64,000 nucleotides of DNA. Source: Streptomyces sp. Root431. GTDB taxonomy: Bacteria; Actinomycetota; Actinomycetes; Streptomycetales; Streptomycetaceae. The stretch's first letter is position 1, and each line of letters opens with the position of its first letter. The stretch covers positions 495,317 to 559,316 of the forward strand of contig NZ_LMEI01000001.1 of NCBI RefSeq assembly GCF_001426585.1, read 5' to 3'. This document shows, one piece after another, positions 32,506-41,012 of this stretch. Below the pieces are notes generated by a model that was not told the origin of the DNA, did not search any database, and saw nothing but the letters and a program-made list of their open reading frames with translations. The translations under genes were made by a program, and so were the position numbers.

Positions 32506-35030
32506 GCGGGGAGACGGGTGTGGGGAGCTGTCAGCGTCCCTCGTGCGAGGGCTCGTACGAGGACATGGGAGGCGGCGAGCTGTACTGCGACACCTGCGGG
32601 CTCGCCCCGGTCGTCGCGCCCGGTGGGCTGATCGGTTCGACGCCGACCGGCATGGCCGTGCCCGCCAAGGGCACGGGCGGCATCGGGGGGTCCGACTCGA
32701 GCTCCTCGCGGAGCAGTTCGCGGGCGTCCTCGCGCGCCTCCTCGCGCTCGTCGACCTCCCGCCGTTCGGTCTCCGGCCGTCTCTCGCGCTCGCTCTCCGG
32801 GGCCTCCGGGGGCCGCTCGGTGTCGGTGCGCAGTTCGGGCACGTCGACCGGGCAGTCCGCCAGGAACCGGCTGGGCGCGGGTCTGGTGACGATCCCGGAG
32901 GTGCCGCGTCCTGACCCGCGGGGCGCGGTGATGGAGAACCCCGAGGTCCCCGAGCGGAAGCGTTTCTGCTCCCGCTCCGACTGCGGGGCCCCGGTGGGCC
33001 GTTCGCGCGGTGACCGGCCGGGCCGTACGGAGGGCTTCTGCACCAAGTGCGGGCACCCGTACTCCTTCGTGCCGAAGCTGCGCGGTGGTGACATCGTCCA
33101 CGGCCAGTACGAGGTCGCGGGCTGCCTCGCCCACGGCGGCCTCGGCTGGGTCTACCTCGCCGTCGACCGGGCGGTCTCCGACCGGTGGGTGGTGCTCAAG
33201 GGCCTGCTCGACACCGGCGACCAGGACGCGATGGCCGCGGCCATCTCGGAGCGCCGCTTCCTCGCCGAGATCGAGCACTCCAACATCGTCCGGATCTACA
33301 ACTTCGTCGAGCACCTCGACCAGCGGACCGGCTCCCTGGACGGCTACATCGTCATGGAGTACGTCGGCGGCAAGTCGCTCAAGGAGATCGCCAACGACCG
33401 GCGCACCCCGGACGGCCGCCGCGACCCGCTGCCGGTCGAGCAGGCCTGCGCGTACGGGATCGAGGCCCTGGAGGCCCTCGGCCACCTGCACAGCCGGAAC
33501 CTGCTCTACTGCGACTTCAAGGTCGACAACGCCATCCAGACCGAGGACCAGCTGAAGCTCATCGACATGGGCGCGGTCCGGCGGATGGACGACGACGAGT
33601 CGGCGATCTACGGCACGGTCGGCTACCAGGCGCCGGAGGTGGCCGAGGTCGGCCCGTCGGTCGCCAGCGACCTGTACACGGTGGCACGGACGCTGGCCGT
33701 GATGACGTTCGACTTCCAGGGCTACACGAACGTGTTCGTGGACTCGCTGCCGGAGCCGGAACACATCGCGGTCTTCCGTTCGTACGAGTCGTTCTACCGC
33801 TTCCTGGTCCGCGCCACGGACCCGGACCCGGCGCGGCGGTTCTCCTCCGCGCAGGAGATGGCGGAGCAGCTGACGGGCGTCCTGCGGGAGGTGGTGGCGC
33901 TCCAGTCGGGGCGTCCGCGTCCCGCGCTGTCGACGCTGTTCGGCACGGAGGTCCGGGTCACGGACACCGCGCTGTTCGCCGAGCTGACGGAGGACGTGTC
34001 GCTGCTCGGGGCCCGCAAGGGCGCCGGGAAGCGGGGCGGCGGACCGGGAGCCGGTCTTCCGGGTGCGGCTCCGGTCGTGGCCGGGCCCGGGCTCGGGTGG
34101 CTGCTCGCCGCGGTCGACGCGCCCGCCACCGCGCTCGCGCTGCCCGTGCCGCGGGTCGACACGAGCGACCCGAACGCCGGATTCCTCGCCGGACTGGCGG
34201 CCGCCGCCCCCGCCGAGCTGCTCGGCGCGCTCCAGGCCGCGCCCGCGCCCTCCACCGAGCTGCGGCTGCGCACGCTCCGGGCCCATCTGGAGCTGGGCGA
34301 CGCGCCCACCGCCGTACGGACCCTCGCCGCGCTGGAGGAGCGGGACCCGGACGACTGGCGGGTGGTCTGGTACCGGGGCGTGACCTCGCTGGTGACCGGG
34401 GACCACGAGCTCGCGGCACTCGCCTTCGACGCCGTCTACGACGCCTTCCCCGGGGAGCCGTCGCCGAAGCTGGCCCTCGGGATCTGCGCCGAGGTGCTCG
34501 GCCAGCTGGACAACGCCGCCGAGTACTACCGCCTGGTGTGGGCGACCGACCCGAGCTTCGTCAGCGCGGCCTTCGGCCTCGCCCGGGTGCAGCTCGCGGC
34601 GGGCGACCGCGCCGGAGCCGTACGGACCCTGGAGTCCGTGCCGGAGGCGTCGATCCACTACACGGCGGCACGGGTCGCGGCCGTGCGGGCGCGGCTGCGG
34701 CGGCGCCCGGCGCACGAGCCGCTCGGCGCCGAACTGACGGCCGCCGCGGCGCAGGTCTCCGCGCTCCAGGGCTTCGGGCTCGACGCGGTGCGCCGGGAGC
34801 AGTTGTCGACGGAGGTCCTCGGGACGGCCCTCGACTGGGTACTCTCCGGGAGTCCCGGTGCGGCACCGGGCGGCGGCGCGCTGCTGCTCGGAAGTGAACT
34901 GGACGAGCGCGGACTGCGCTTCGGCCTCGAACGCTCGTACCGGGTGCTGGCCCGGCTCGCCCAGCGGGGCGAGGAGAGGATCGAACTGGTGGAGCGGGCC
35001 AACCGCTTCCGCCCCCGGACGTGGGTGTGA
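32502..35030 (+). CDS. pknG: Serine/threonine protein kinase PknG
   Basis: 842 aa. Two zinc ribbons come first: Cys10, 15, 29, 32 and Cys156, 161, 180, 183 (the second matches the rubredoxin-like domain of PknG). Between them residues about 65-110 are Ser/Arg-rich. The kinase domain spans about 200-460: glycine loop at 212, Lys233, Asp338 in YCDFKVDN (in place of HRD), and DMG at 355 (in place of DFG). A TPR region follows to the C-terminus. In Corynebacterium and Mycobacterium PknG phosphorylates the FHA protein OdhI/GarA to control 2-oxoglutarate use. GTG 32499 is an equally possible start. Confidence 0.95.
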   Translation: MSGETGVGSCQRPSCEGSYEDMGGGELYCDTCGLAPVVAPGGLIGSTPTGMAVPAKGTGGIGGSDSSSSRSSSRASSRASSRSSTSRRSVSGRLSRSLSGASGGRSVSVRSSGTSTGQSARNRLGAGLVTIPEVPRPDPRGAVMENPEVPERKRFCSRSDCGAPVGRSRGDRPGRTEGFCTKCGHPYSFVPKLRGGDIVHGQYEVAGCLAHGGLGWVYLAVDRAVSDRWVVLKGLLDTGDQDAMAAAISERRFLAEIEHSNIVRIYNFVEHLDQRTGSLDGYIVMEYVGGKSLKEIANDRRTPDGRRDPLPVEQACAYGIEALEALGHLHSRNLLYCDFKVDNAIQTEDQLKLIDMGAVRRMDDDESAIYGTVGYQAPEVAEVGPSVASDLYTVARTLAVMTFDFQGYTNVFVDSLPEPEHIAVFRSYESFYRFLVRATDPDPARRFSSAQEMAEQLTGVLREVVALQSGRPRPALSTLFGTEVRVTDTALFAELTEDVSLLGARKGAGKRGGGPGAGLPGAAPVVAGPGLGWLLAAVDAPATALALPVPRVDTSDPNAGFLAGLAAAAPAELLGALQAAPAPSTELRLRTLRAHLELGDAPTAVRTLAALEERDPDDWRVVWYRGVTSLVTGDHELAALAFDAVYDAFPGEPSPKLALGICAEVLGQLDNAAEYYRLVWATDPSFVSAAFGLARVQLAAGDRAGAVRTLESVPEASIHYTAARVAAVRARLRRRPAHEPLGAELTAAAAQVSALQGFGLDAVRREQLSTEVLGTALDWVLSGSPGAAPGGGALLLGSELDERGLRFGLERSYRVLARLAQRGEERIELVERANRFRPRTWV

Positions 35031-35032
35031 GG

Positions 35033-36451
35033 ATGTCCCAGAAGCCGAAGCCGAAGCCGTCGCACGGACTCGCCGCCTGCCCGGGCTGCGCGGAGCCGCT
35101 GGACTCGGGCGACCGGTTCTGCGGGGCGTGCGGCTACGACCTGTCGGCCGTCCCGGCCGCCGAGACGGAGCCGGACCGCCCGACCGTGGCCATCGTCACG
35201 CCTGTGGTCTGGCCCGCCGCCCCGCCCCGGGAGGCCGGTTCGCTCTCGACGGCGACCCAGCACCCCGGCGACCTGCCGGGCACCGACTCCGGCGGCCGTG
35301 ACCTGCCCACGATGGCGGTCCGCACGGACGGCCCCGTACCGGCGCCGCCGGGCACGGACACGCCCCCGTCCGGTACGCCCCCGTCCGGTACGCCGACGTC
35401 GGGCGGGGACTTCGAGCTCGCCGCCCCCGACCCCCGTACGGCCGTGCAGGTCGACCCGCCCGGGTCCCCGCAGCCCGCCCCACCGGCCCATCCCCCTCAG
35501 CCCACCCAGCCGCCGGCCGCCGCTCCCGACGCCGCCGCGCTGTGCGTGGCCTGCCGGGCCGGGCGCGTGGACACCGACGGCTACTGCGAGAACTGCGGGC
35601 ACGCGCAGCCGCGCGAGCGCGACCACATGGAGCAGGAGCTCGGCTCCGTCGCCGCCGTCAGCGACCGGGGGCTGCGCCACCACCGCAACGAGGACGCGTT
35701 CGCCGTCTCGGCGACCACCCTCCCCGACGGCTCCCCCGCCGCCCTCGCGATCGTCTGCGACGGCGTCTCCTCGGCGACCCGCCCCGACGAGGCCTCCGCC
35801 GCCGCCGCGCAGGCGGCCGGCGCCTCGCTGCTCGCCGCGCTGCCCCGCGGCATCCACCCGCAGCAGGCGATGCACGAGGCGATCGTCGCCGCCGCCGAGG
35901 CCGTCAACTCCCTCGCGGAGGAGCCCGGCCCGGACGGCGCCGAGCACGACCCGCACCGGAACTCCCCGGCCTGCACCATCGTCGGCTCCGTCGTCGCCGA
36001 CGGCCTGCTGGTCGTCGGCTGGGTCGGCGACAGCCGCGTCTACTGGGTGCCGGACGACCGCACCACCCCGGCCGCGCGGCTCACCGAGGACGACTCCTGG
36101 GCCGCCCAGATGGTCGCGGCGGGCCTGATGAACGAGGCCGAGGCCTACGCGGACGAGCGCGCCCACGCGATCACCGGATGGCTGGGCGCCGACGCGTACG
36201 AACTGGACCCGCACACGGCCGCGTTCAAGCCAGACCGCTCCGGGGTCGTCGTGGTCTGCACGGACGGGCTCTGGAACTACGCGGAGGGCGCCGAGGACAT
36301 GGCGCGGGCCGTCCCGCCGGACGCGGCGGGCCGCCCGCTGGGCGCCGCGCAGGTCCTCGTCGGCCACGCCCTCGACGGCGGAGGCCACGACAACATCACG
36401 GTCGCGCTGCTGCCGTTCACCGTCACTCCCCCAGGGGCAGGATCCGCCTGA
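35033..36451 (+). CDS. PP2C-type protein phosphatase with two zinc ribbons
   Basis: 472 aa. Zinc ribbons at Cys16/19/30/33 and Cys171/174/185/188 flank a Pro/Thr-rich linker. The PP2C domain spans about 205-460 with the metal and phosphate residues in HHRNEDAF, VCDGVSS, WVGDSRVYWV, VCTDGLWNY and GHDNITVAL. No membrane segment is present. It follows pknG by 2 bases (ATG 35033; GTG 35027 would overlap the pknG stop), so it is likely co-translated with the kinase and removes phosphate from the same targets; this pairing is inferred from position. Confidence 0.93.
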   Translation: MSQKPKPKPSHGLAACPGCAEPLDSGDRFCGACGYDLSAVPAAETEPDRPTVAIVTPVVWPAAPPREAGSLSTATQHPGDLPGTDSGGRDLPTMAVRTDGPVPAPPGTDTPPSGTPPSGTPTSGGDFELAAPDPRTAVQVDPPGSPQPAPPAHPPQPTQPPAAAPDAAALCVACRAGRVDTDGYCENCGHAQPRERDHMEQELGSVAAVSDRGLRHHRNEDAFAVSATTLPDGSPAALAIVCDGVSSATRPDEASAAAAQAAGASLLAALPRGIHPQQAMHEAIVAAAEAVNSLAEEPGPDGAEHDPHRNSPACTIVGSVVADGLLVVGWVGDSRVYWVPDDRTTPAARLTEDDSWAAQMVAAGLMNEAEAYADERAHAITGWLGADAYELDPHTAAFKPDRSGVVVVCTDGLWNYAEGAEDMARAVPPDAAGRPLGAAQVLVGHALDGGGHDNITVALLPFTVTPPGAGSA

Positions 36452-36519
36452 GCGGCCGTCGATCCTCTGTCCCCTCCCCCTTGCTCTCTTTCCCGTCGTC
36501 GCCCGAGGAGCCGAAACAG

Positions 36520-37854
36520 ATGGCGAACTTCTCCAAGCCGACCGTGCCGCAGTTCTCCGTGGACGTGTACCAGAACGAGTTCCTCCCGGAGGGCGGCCGC
36601 GAGGTCAGCGCCATCGTCACGGTCACCTCGACCGGCGGCGGCACCAGCGGCGCGGCCGGCGTCCCCGGATACGCGGGCGGCGGCTCGGCCGGCGTGGTGA
36701 TCATGGTCGACTGCTCCGGCTCGATGGACTACCCCGCCACCAAGATGCGCGGCGCCCGGGAGGCGACCGCCGCCGCCGTCGACACCCTGCGCGACGGCAC
36801 GTCCTTCGCCGTCGTCGCCGGCACGCACGTGGCGAAGGAGGTCTACCCGGGGAACGGCGGGCTCGCCGTCGCCGACTCCCGGACGCGCGCCGAGGCCAAG
36901 GAGGCACTGCGGAGCCTGTCCGCGGGCGGCGGCACGGCGATCGGCACCTGGCTGCGCCTCGCGGACCGGCTGCTCTCCTCCGCCGACCTCGCCATCCGGC
37001 ACGGCATCCTCCTCACCGACGGCCGCAACGAGCACGAGTCGCCCGAGGAGCTGCGGGCCGCGCTGGACGCCTGCGCGGGCCGCTTCACCTGCGACGCGCG
37101 CGGGGTCGGTACCGACTGGGAGGTCAAGGAGGTCACCGGGATCGCCTCGGCGCTCCTCGGCACGGCCGACATCGTCGCCGACCCGGCCGGTCTCGCCGTC
37201 GACTTCACGACGATGATGGAACAGGCCATGGGCAAGGGCGTCGCGGACGTCGTGCTGCGCCTGTGGACGCCGGTCGGGGTCGAGATCGGGTACGTGAAGC
37301 AGGTGGCGCCGACGGTCGAGGACCTGACCGCCCGGCGCACCGAGGCCGGGCCGCGCGCCGGGGACTATCCGACGGGCTCGTGGGGCGACGAGTCCCGCGA
37401 CTACCACGTGAGCGTGCGCGTCCCGCAGGCCGCGATCGGCCAGGAGATGCTCGCCGCCCGGGTCTCCCTGATCGCCCTGGACCCGGCGGGCGGCGACCCC
37501 CGGCCGCTGTCTCAAGGACTGGTACGGGCGGTGTGGACGGACGACCTGGCGATGTCCACGTCGATCAACCCGCAGGTCGCGCACTACACGGGGCAGGCGG
37601 AGCTCGCGGACGTCATCCAGCAGGGTCTCGATGCCCGCAAATCGGGCGATCGCGACGGCGCGACGGCGAAACTGGGCCGCGCGGTGCAGCTCGCGGCGGC
37701 CTCCGGCAACGCGGATACGGCGAAACTCCTTTCGAAGGTGGTCGACGTCGTCGACGCGGCGACGGGTACTGTGCGTTTGAAGGCGAAGGTCGCGGAAGCG
37801 GACGAGATGACACTCGAGACCCGCTCCACCAAGACCGTTCGCGTCAAGAGGTAG
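36520..37854 (+). CDS. von Willebrand factor type A domain protein
   Basis: 444 aa. The VWA domain starts near residue 58 with an intact MIDAS motif D-C-S-G-S (Asp64, Ser66, Ser68), the Thr in GGGTAIGTWL and the later ILLTDGRNEH. A beta-sandwich region follows and a C-terminal helical segment of about 80 residues ends in basic KR. No signal peptide, so cytoplasmic. It is third in the kinase-phosphatase-VWA-FHA order and could be a metal-dependent partner or scaffold. AGGAG lies about 10 bases upstream of ATG 36520. Confidence 0.92.
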   Translation: MANFSKPTVPQFSVDVYQNEFLPEGGREVSAIVTVTSTGGGTSGAAGVPGYAGGGSAGVVIMVDCSGSMDYPATKMRGAREATAAAVDTLRDGTSFAVVAGTHVAKEVYPGNGGLAVADSRTRAEAKEALRSLSAGGGTAIGTWLRLADRLLSSADLAIRHGILLTDGRNEHESPEELRAALDACAGRFTCDARGVGTDWEVKEVTGIASALLGTADIVADPAGLAVDFTTMMEQAMGKGVADVVLRLWTPVGVEIGYVKQVAPTVEDLTARRTEAGPRAGDYPTGSWGDESRDYHVSVRVPQAAIGQEMLAARVSLIALDPAGGDPRPLSQGLVRAVWTDDLAMSTSINPQVAHYTGQAELADVIQQGLDARKSGDRDGATAKLGRAVQLAAASGNADTAKLLSKVVDVVDAATGTVRLKAKVAEADEMTLETRSTKTVRVKR

Positions 37855-37896
37855 CCCGGCCCGCCGGGCCGGACGACGAGAGGGGGAAGCACCGAC

Positions 37897-39207
37897 ATGC
37901 CGACCTGCCCGAACGGACACCAGTCGGTCTCCGACGACTGGTGCGAGGTCTGCGGCCATCGCATGGCCGGGGCGGGCGCGCCTGCGGGTGCCGTTCCGCC
38001 GCCTCCCCCGCCGCCGCCCGCGTACGGCTATCCGGGCCCCGGCGGCCCCGGTCAGCCGCCGATGGGTCCGCCGCCCGGCGCTCCCGGCGGCCACGGTGCT
38101 CCTGGTGGCCACGGCGCTCCCGGTGGCCACGGCGCTCCCGGTGGCTTCGGCCCGGGGGGCGACTCGAACGCGACCGCGCAGGCGGAGCTCTGCCCGCAGT
38201 GCCGTACCCCGCGTGAGCACATGGCGCCGTTCTGCGAGGAGTGCCGCTGGAACTTCCTCACGAACACGGCGACCTCGTACACGCCGCTGGCCCCGCAGCA
38301 GTCCGGGCCGCCGCCCGGCCTGAACCTGCCGCCCGGCTTCCAGTCCCCGCCGCCGGCCCCGCCGCAGCAGCAGCCCCCGCAGCCGCAGCAGCCGGACCCC
38401 TTCGGGTACCAGGGCTCGCGGCCGTCCCAGGTGAACCGTCCGGCCGAGCCGCTGGGCGCCGAGCCCACGCACCACCAGGCCCCGCCGCAGCGCCCGCCGG
38501 TGCAGCAGCCGCCGGCGCCGCCCGCGTACCTCCAGGCTCCGCCGCCGCACCAGGCCCCGGTCCAGGCGCCGGTCCCGCCCGCGCCGCCGCAGCCGCGCGC
38601 GGACGACGACTGGGTCCTGTCGCCGCCGTCTCAGCCGCAGCCCCCGCAGCCGCCGCAGCACCAGGCCCCGCCGCACCAGGCCCCGCCGCAGCAGCAGCAG
38701 TTCCACCAGGGTCCGCCGCCGCCCCCTCAGCAGCAGCAGCCTCCGCAGCAGCACCAGCAGCACCAGCCGCCGCAGCAGCAGTTCCAGCCGCCCCGGCCGC
38801 CCATGGGGTGGACCGCGGTGATCGGCCCGGACCGCGAGTACTTCATGGCGATGATGCACCGCAGCGGGCCGGAGGCCTCCGGCCTCAACCTGCCCGCGTA
38901 CTCGCCGGACAAGCACCTGCCGCTCCAGGGCAACCAGATCTCCATCGGCCGCCGCCGGCACTCCACCGGCGAGTCCCCGGACATCGACCTGTCGGTGCCG
39001 CCGGAGGACCCGGGCGTCTCGCACCAGCACGCCGTGCTCGTGCAGCAGCCGGACGGCTCGTGGGCGGTGGTGGACCAGAACTCCACCAACGGCACGACGA
39101 TCAACGGCGGCGAGGAGCCGATCCAGCCCTACGTGCCCGTCCAGCTCCAGGAGGGCGACCGCGTCCACGTCGGCGCCTGGACGACGATCACGATCCGCCG
39201 CGGCTGA
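37897..39207 (+). CDS. FHA domain protein with two zinc ribbons and Gln/Pro-rich linker
   Basis: 436 aa. The first zinc site is Cys4, His8 or a near partner, Cys16, Cys19; the second is Cys99, Cys102, Cys113, Cys116. Between them lies a Pro-rich part with three GGHGAP units on an 18-bp DNA repeat. Residues about 130-305 are Pro/Gln-rich and disordered. The FHA domain is C-terminal (about 345-436: SIGRRRHS, VSHQHAVL, NSTNGTTING), which binds phosphothreonine. It probably reads the kinase's mark. GGGG-rich site precedes the ATG. Confidence 0.93.
   Translation: MPTCPNGHQSVSDDWCEVCGHRMAGAGAPAGAVPPPPPPPPAYGYPGPGGPGQPPMGPPPGAPGGHGAPGGHGAPGGHGAPGGFGPGGDSNATAQAELCPQCRTPREHMAPFCEECRWNFLTNTATSYTPLAPQQSGPPPGLNLPPGFQSPPPAPPQQQPPQPQQPDPFGYQGSRPSQVNRPAEPLGAEPTHHQAPPQRPPVQQPPAPPAYLQAPPPHQAPVQAPVPPAPPQPRADDDWVLSPPSQPQPPQPPQHQAPPHQAPPQQQQFHQGPPPPPQQQQPPQQHQQHQPPQQQFQPPRPPMGWTAVIGPDREYFMAMMHRSGPEASGLNLPAYSPDKHLPLQGNQISIGRRRHSTGESPDIDLSVPPEDPGVSHQHAVLVQQPDGSWAVVDQNSTNGTTINGGEEPIQPYVPVQLQEGDRVHVGAWTTITIRRG
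38086..38151 (+). repeat. 18-bp coding tandem repeat in the FHA gene
   Basis: Units at 38086, 38104 and 38122 (plus a partial at 38140) encode GGHGAP. Two of the units are identical, which suggests recent expansion. Confidence 0.85.
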
Positions 39208-39228
39208 AGCAGGCCCCGGCCCTCGGCG

Positions 39229-40185
39229 TCAGGCCGCGGGCAGGGGCCAGGCGTACGGCCCTCCGGGCTCGTCCAGCCAGGCCCACTGCCGGTCGCCGCT
39301 GACCGTCACCCCGAAGCGCTCCCGCTCAGGCCGCCCCTCGCGCAGCCAGAGCGAGAGCGCTTCGCGTCTGTCCAGGACCTCGGCGACGAGACCGCTGAGG
39401 AACCGGAAGCGTTCGTCCCCGGCGGGGCCGTGGCGCGGTACGGGCCGCCCGGCGACGCCCCGCAGCGGCACGAAGTACGCCGAGGTCTCCAGGAACCGCC
39501 CCTCCGCGTGGCTGCCGTCGCGCACCCGCAGCAGGATCAGCCCGGTGGAGAGCGGGGCGAGGACCAGGGCGCCGGGCCGGCACTGGGCGAGCCAGGGGAG
39601 CGGGACGGCGGGCACCGCGCAGGTCGCGACGATCCGGTCGTAGGGGGCGTGTTCGGCGCAGCCGCGGGCGCCGTCGGCGGCGAGCACCGCGGGCCGGTAC
39701 CCGGCGGCGGCGAGATGGTTCCTGGCGGACTCGGCGATCTCCTCCTCCAGGTCGACGGTGGTCACGTGCTGCTCGCCGAGCCGGTGGCAGAGCAGGGCCG
39801 CGTGGTAGCCGGTCCCGGCGCCGATCTCCAGGACGTCGTCGCCGTCGCGTACGTCCAGGGCCTGGAGCATGAGCGCCATCAAGGAGGGCTGGCTGGCGGA
39901 GGAGACCAGCTCCCCGTCGCGTACGCGGGTGGCGATCGCCGTGTCCGCGTAGGCCCCGCGCAGCCAGCGCTCGCGCCGTGCGGGGTCGGGGTCGCCGGCC
40001 CAGAGCCGCTCGTAGCCGCCGGCCCCGGCGACGTAATAGGAGGGGACGAAGAGGTGGCGCGGGACCTCGGCGAAGGCGGCCCGCCAGGCGGGGTCGGACA
40101 GCGTTCCGTCCGCCTCGATCTCCCGCACGAGCGCCCGCCGCTCCCGCGCACCGGCCCCGGCGAACTCGCCCCACGGCTCAGCCAT
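39229..40185 (-). CDS. PCMT-like O-methyltransferase
   Basis: 318 aa. Motif I of S-adenosylmethionine binding is VLEIGAGTGYHAALL at residues 118-132, with VTTVDLEEE as motif II. The preceding SSASQPSLMALMLQAL matches the protein-L-isoaspartate methyltransferase family, which repairs damaged Asp/Asn residues. The C-terminal 100 residues are different from the classic enzyme, so the true substrate may differ. It is convergent with the FHA gene (21 bases apart) and divergent from the hemoglobin gene. Confidence 0.88.
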   Translation of the reverse strand: MAEPWGEFAGAGARERRALVREIEADGTLSDPAWRAAFAEVPRHLFVPSYYVAGAGGYERLWAGDPDPARRERWLRGAYADTAIATRVRDGELVSSASQPSLMALMLQALDVRDGDDVLEIGAGTGYHAALLCHRLGEQHVTTVDLEEEIAESARNHLAAAGYRPAVLAADGARGCAEHAPYDRIVATCAVPAVPLPWLAQCRPGALVLAPLSTGLILLRVRDGSHAEGRFLETSAYFVPLRGVAGRPVPRHGPAGDERFRFLSGLVAEVLDRREALSLWLREGRPERERFGVTVSGDRQWAWLDEPGGPYAWPLPAA

Positions 40186-40207
40186 GCCTCCACTCTCCCG
40201 CCACCGG

Positions 40208-40308
40208 GGGCCTCCGGCGAGCGCTCCCGGGCATCCGGCGGGCGGTCCCGGGGCCTCCGGCGAACGGTCCCGGCCATCCGGCGGGCGGTCCCGGGGCCTC
40301 CGGTCATG
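40208..40308. repeat. 43-bp tandem repeat between methyltransferase and hemoglobin genes
   Basis: Units start with GGGCCTCCGG at 40208, 40251 and 40294; the first two are nearly identical over 43 bp and the third breaks off after about 15. They fill the intergenic region just upstream of the minus-strand methyltransferase start. Confidence 0.8.
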
Positions 40309-40368
40309 ATCCGCCGGACCGGTCCTAAGCCTCCGGTCCTCGGTCCGGTCATCTGAGACGATGGAACG

Positions 40369-40773
40369 GTGAACGAGATTCCCGGGGATACGACGCAGGA
40401 GCAGACCTTCTACGAGCAGGTCGGCGGCGAGGAGACCTTCCGCCGCCTGGTCCACCGCTTCTACGAGGGCGTCGCGGCGGACCCGCTGCTGCGCCCGATG
40501 TACCCCGAGGAGGACCTCGGCCCCGCGGAGGAGCGCCTCGCCCTCTTCCTGATGCAGTACTGGGGCGGCCCCCGCACGTACAGCGACCACCGCGGTCACC
40601 CCCGCCTCCGGATGCGCCACGCGCCGTTCACCGTGGACCAGGCGGCCCACGACGCCTGGCTGCGCCACATGCGCGACGCCCTGGACGACCTCAAGCTCGC
40701 CCCCGAGCACGAGGCGGAGCTGTGGCGTTACCTCACCTACGCGGCGGCCTCGATGGTGAACACGGCCGGCTGA
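40369..40773 (+). CDS. glbO: Truncated hemoglobin, group II
   Basis: 134 aa with the short 2-on-2 globin fold: FYEQVGGEETFRRLVHRFYEGVAADPLLRPMYPEEDL, then LFLMQYWGGPRTYSDHRGHPRLRMRHAPF with the proximal His in the RMRH stretch. The Trp in ELWRYL is typical of group II. It likely binds oxygen or detoxifies nitric oxide. Standard GTG start; the distance to the divergent methyltransferase is filled by 43-bp repeats. Confidence 0.93.
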   Translation: MNEIPGDTTQEQTFYEQVGGEETFRRLVHRFYEGVAADPLLRPMYPEEDLGPAEERLALFLMQYWGGPRTYSDHRGHPRLRMRHAPFTVDQAAHDAWLRHMRDALDDLKLAPEHEAELWRYLTYAAASMVNTAG

Positions 40774-41012
40774 CGGCCCCTCACCTCCCTACCCACACCC
40801 ACAGCCTCGTCTCCACCCCTGGACGGACACATTCCGGAGACGGAACGCCGATTAACGGTCACGATCGCATCAAGGTCGGTCCGTAAGCGGTTTCCAGCCG
40901 CACGTTCCCTCTGAAAGAGTCCAAGGGAAGTCCGGGGGGACTCGATGGGCTTTCGGCGAACTTTCCGCGGCGTTACGCGCCCGCAGGTTGTTTCAGGGTT
41001 CCAGGGGGATGG

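Noticed and set aside
38690..38795. CAG/CCG-rich stretch as a microsatellite or mobile sequence
   Set aside because: It is the in-frame Gln/Pro linker of the FHA protein and needs no other explanation.
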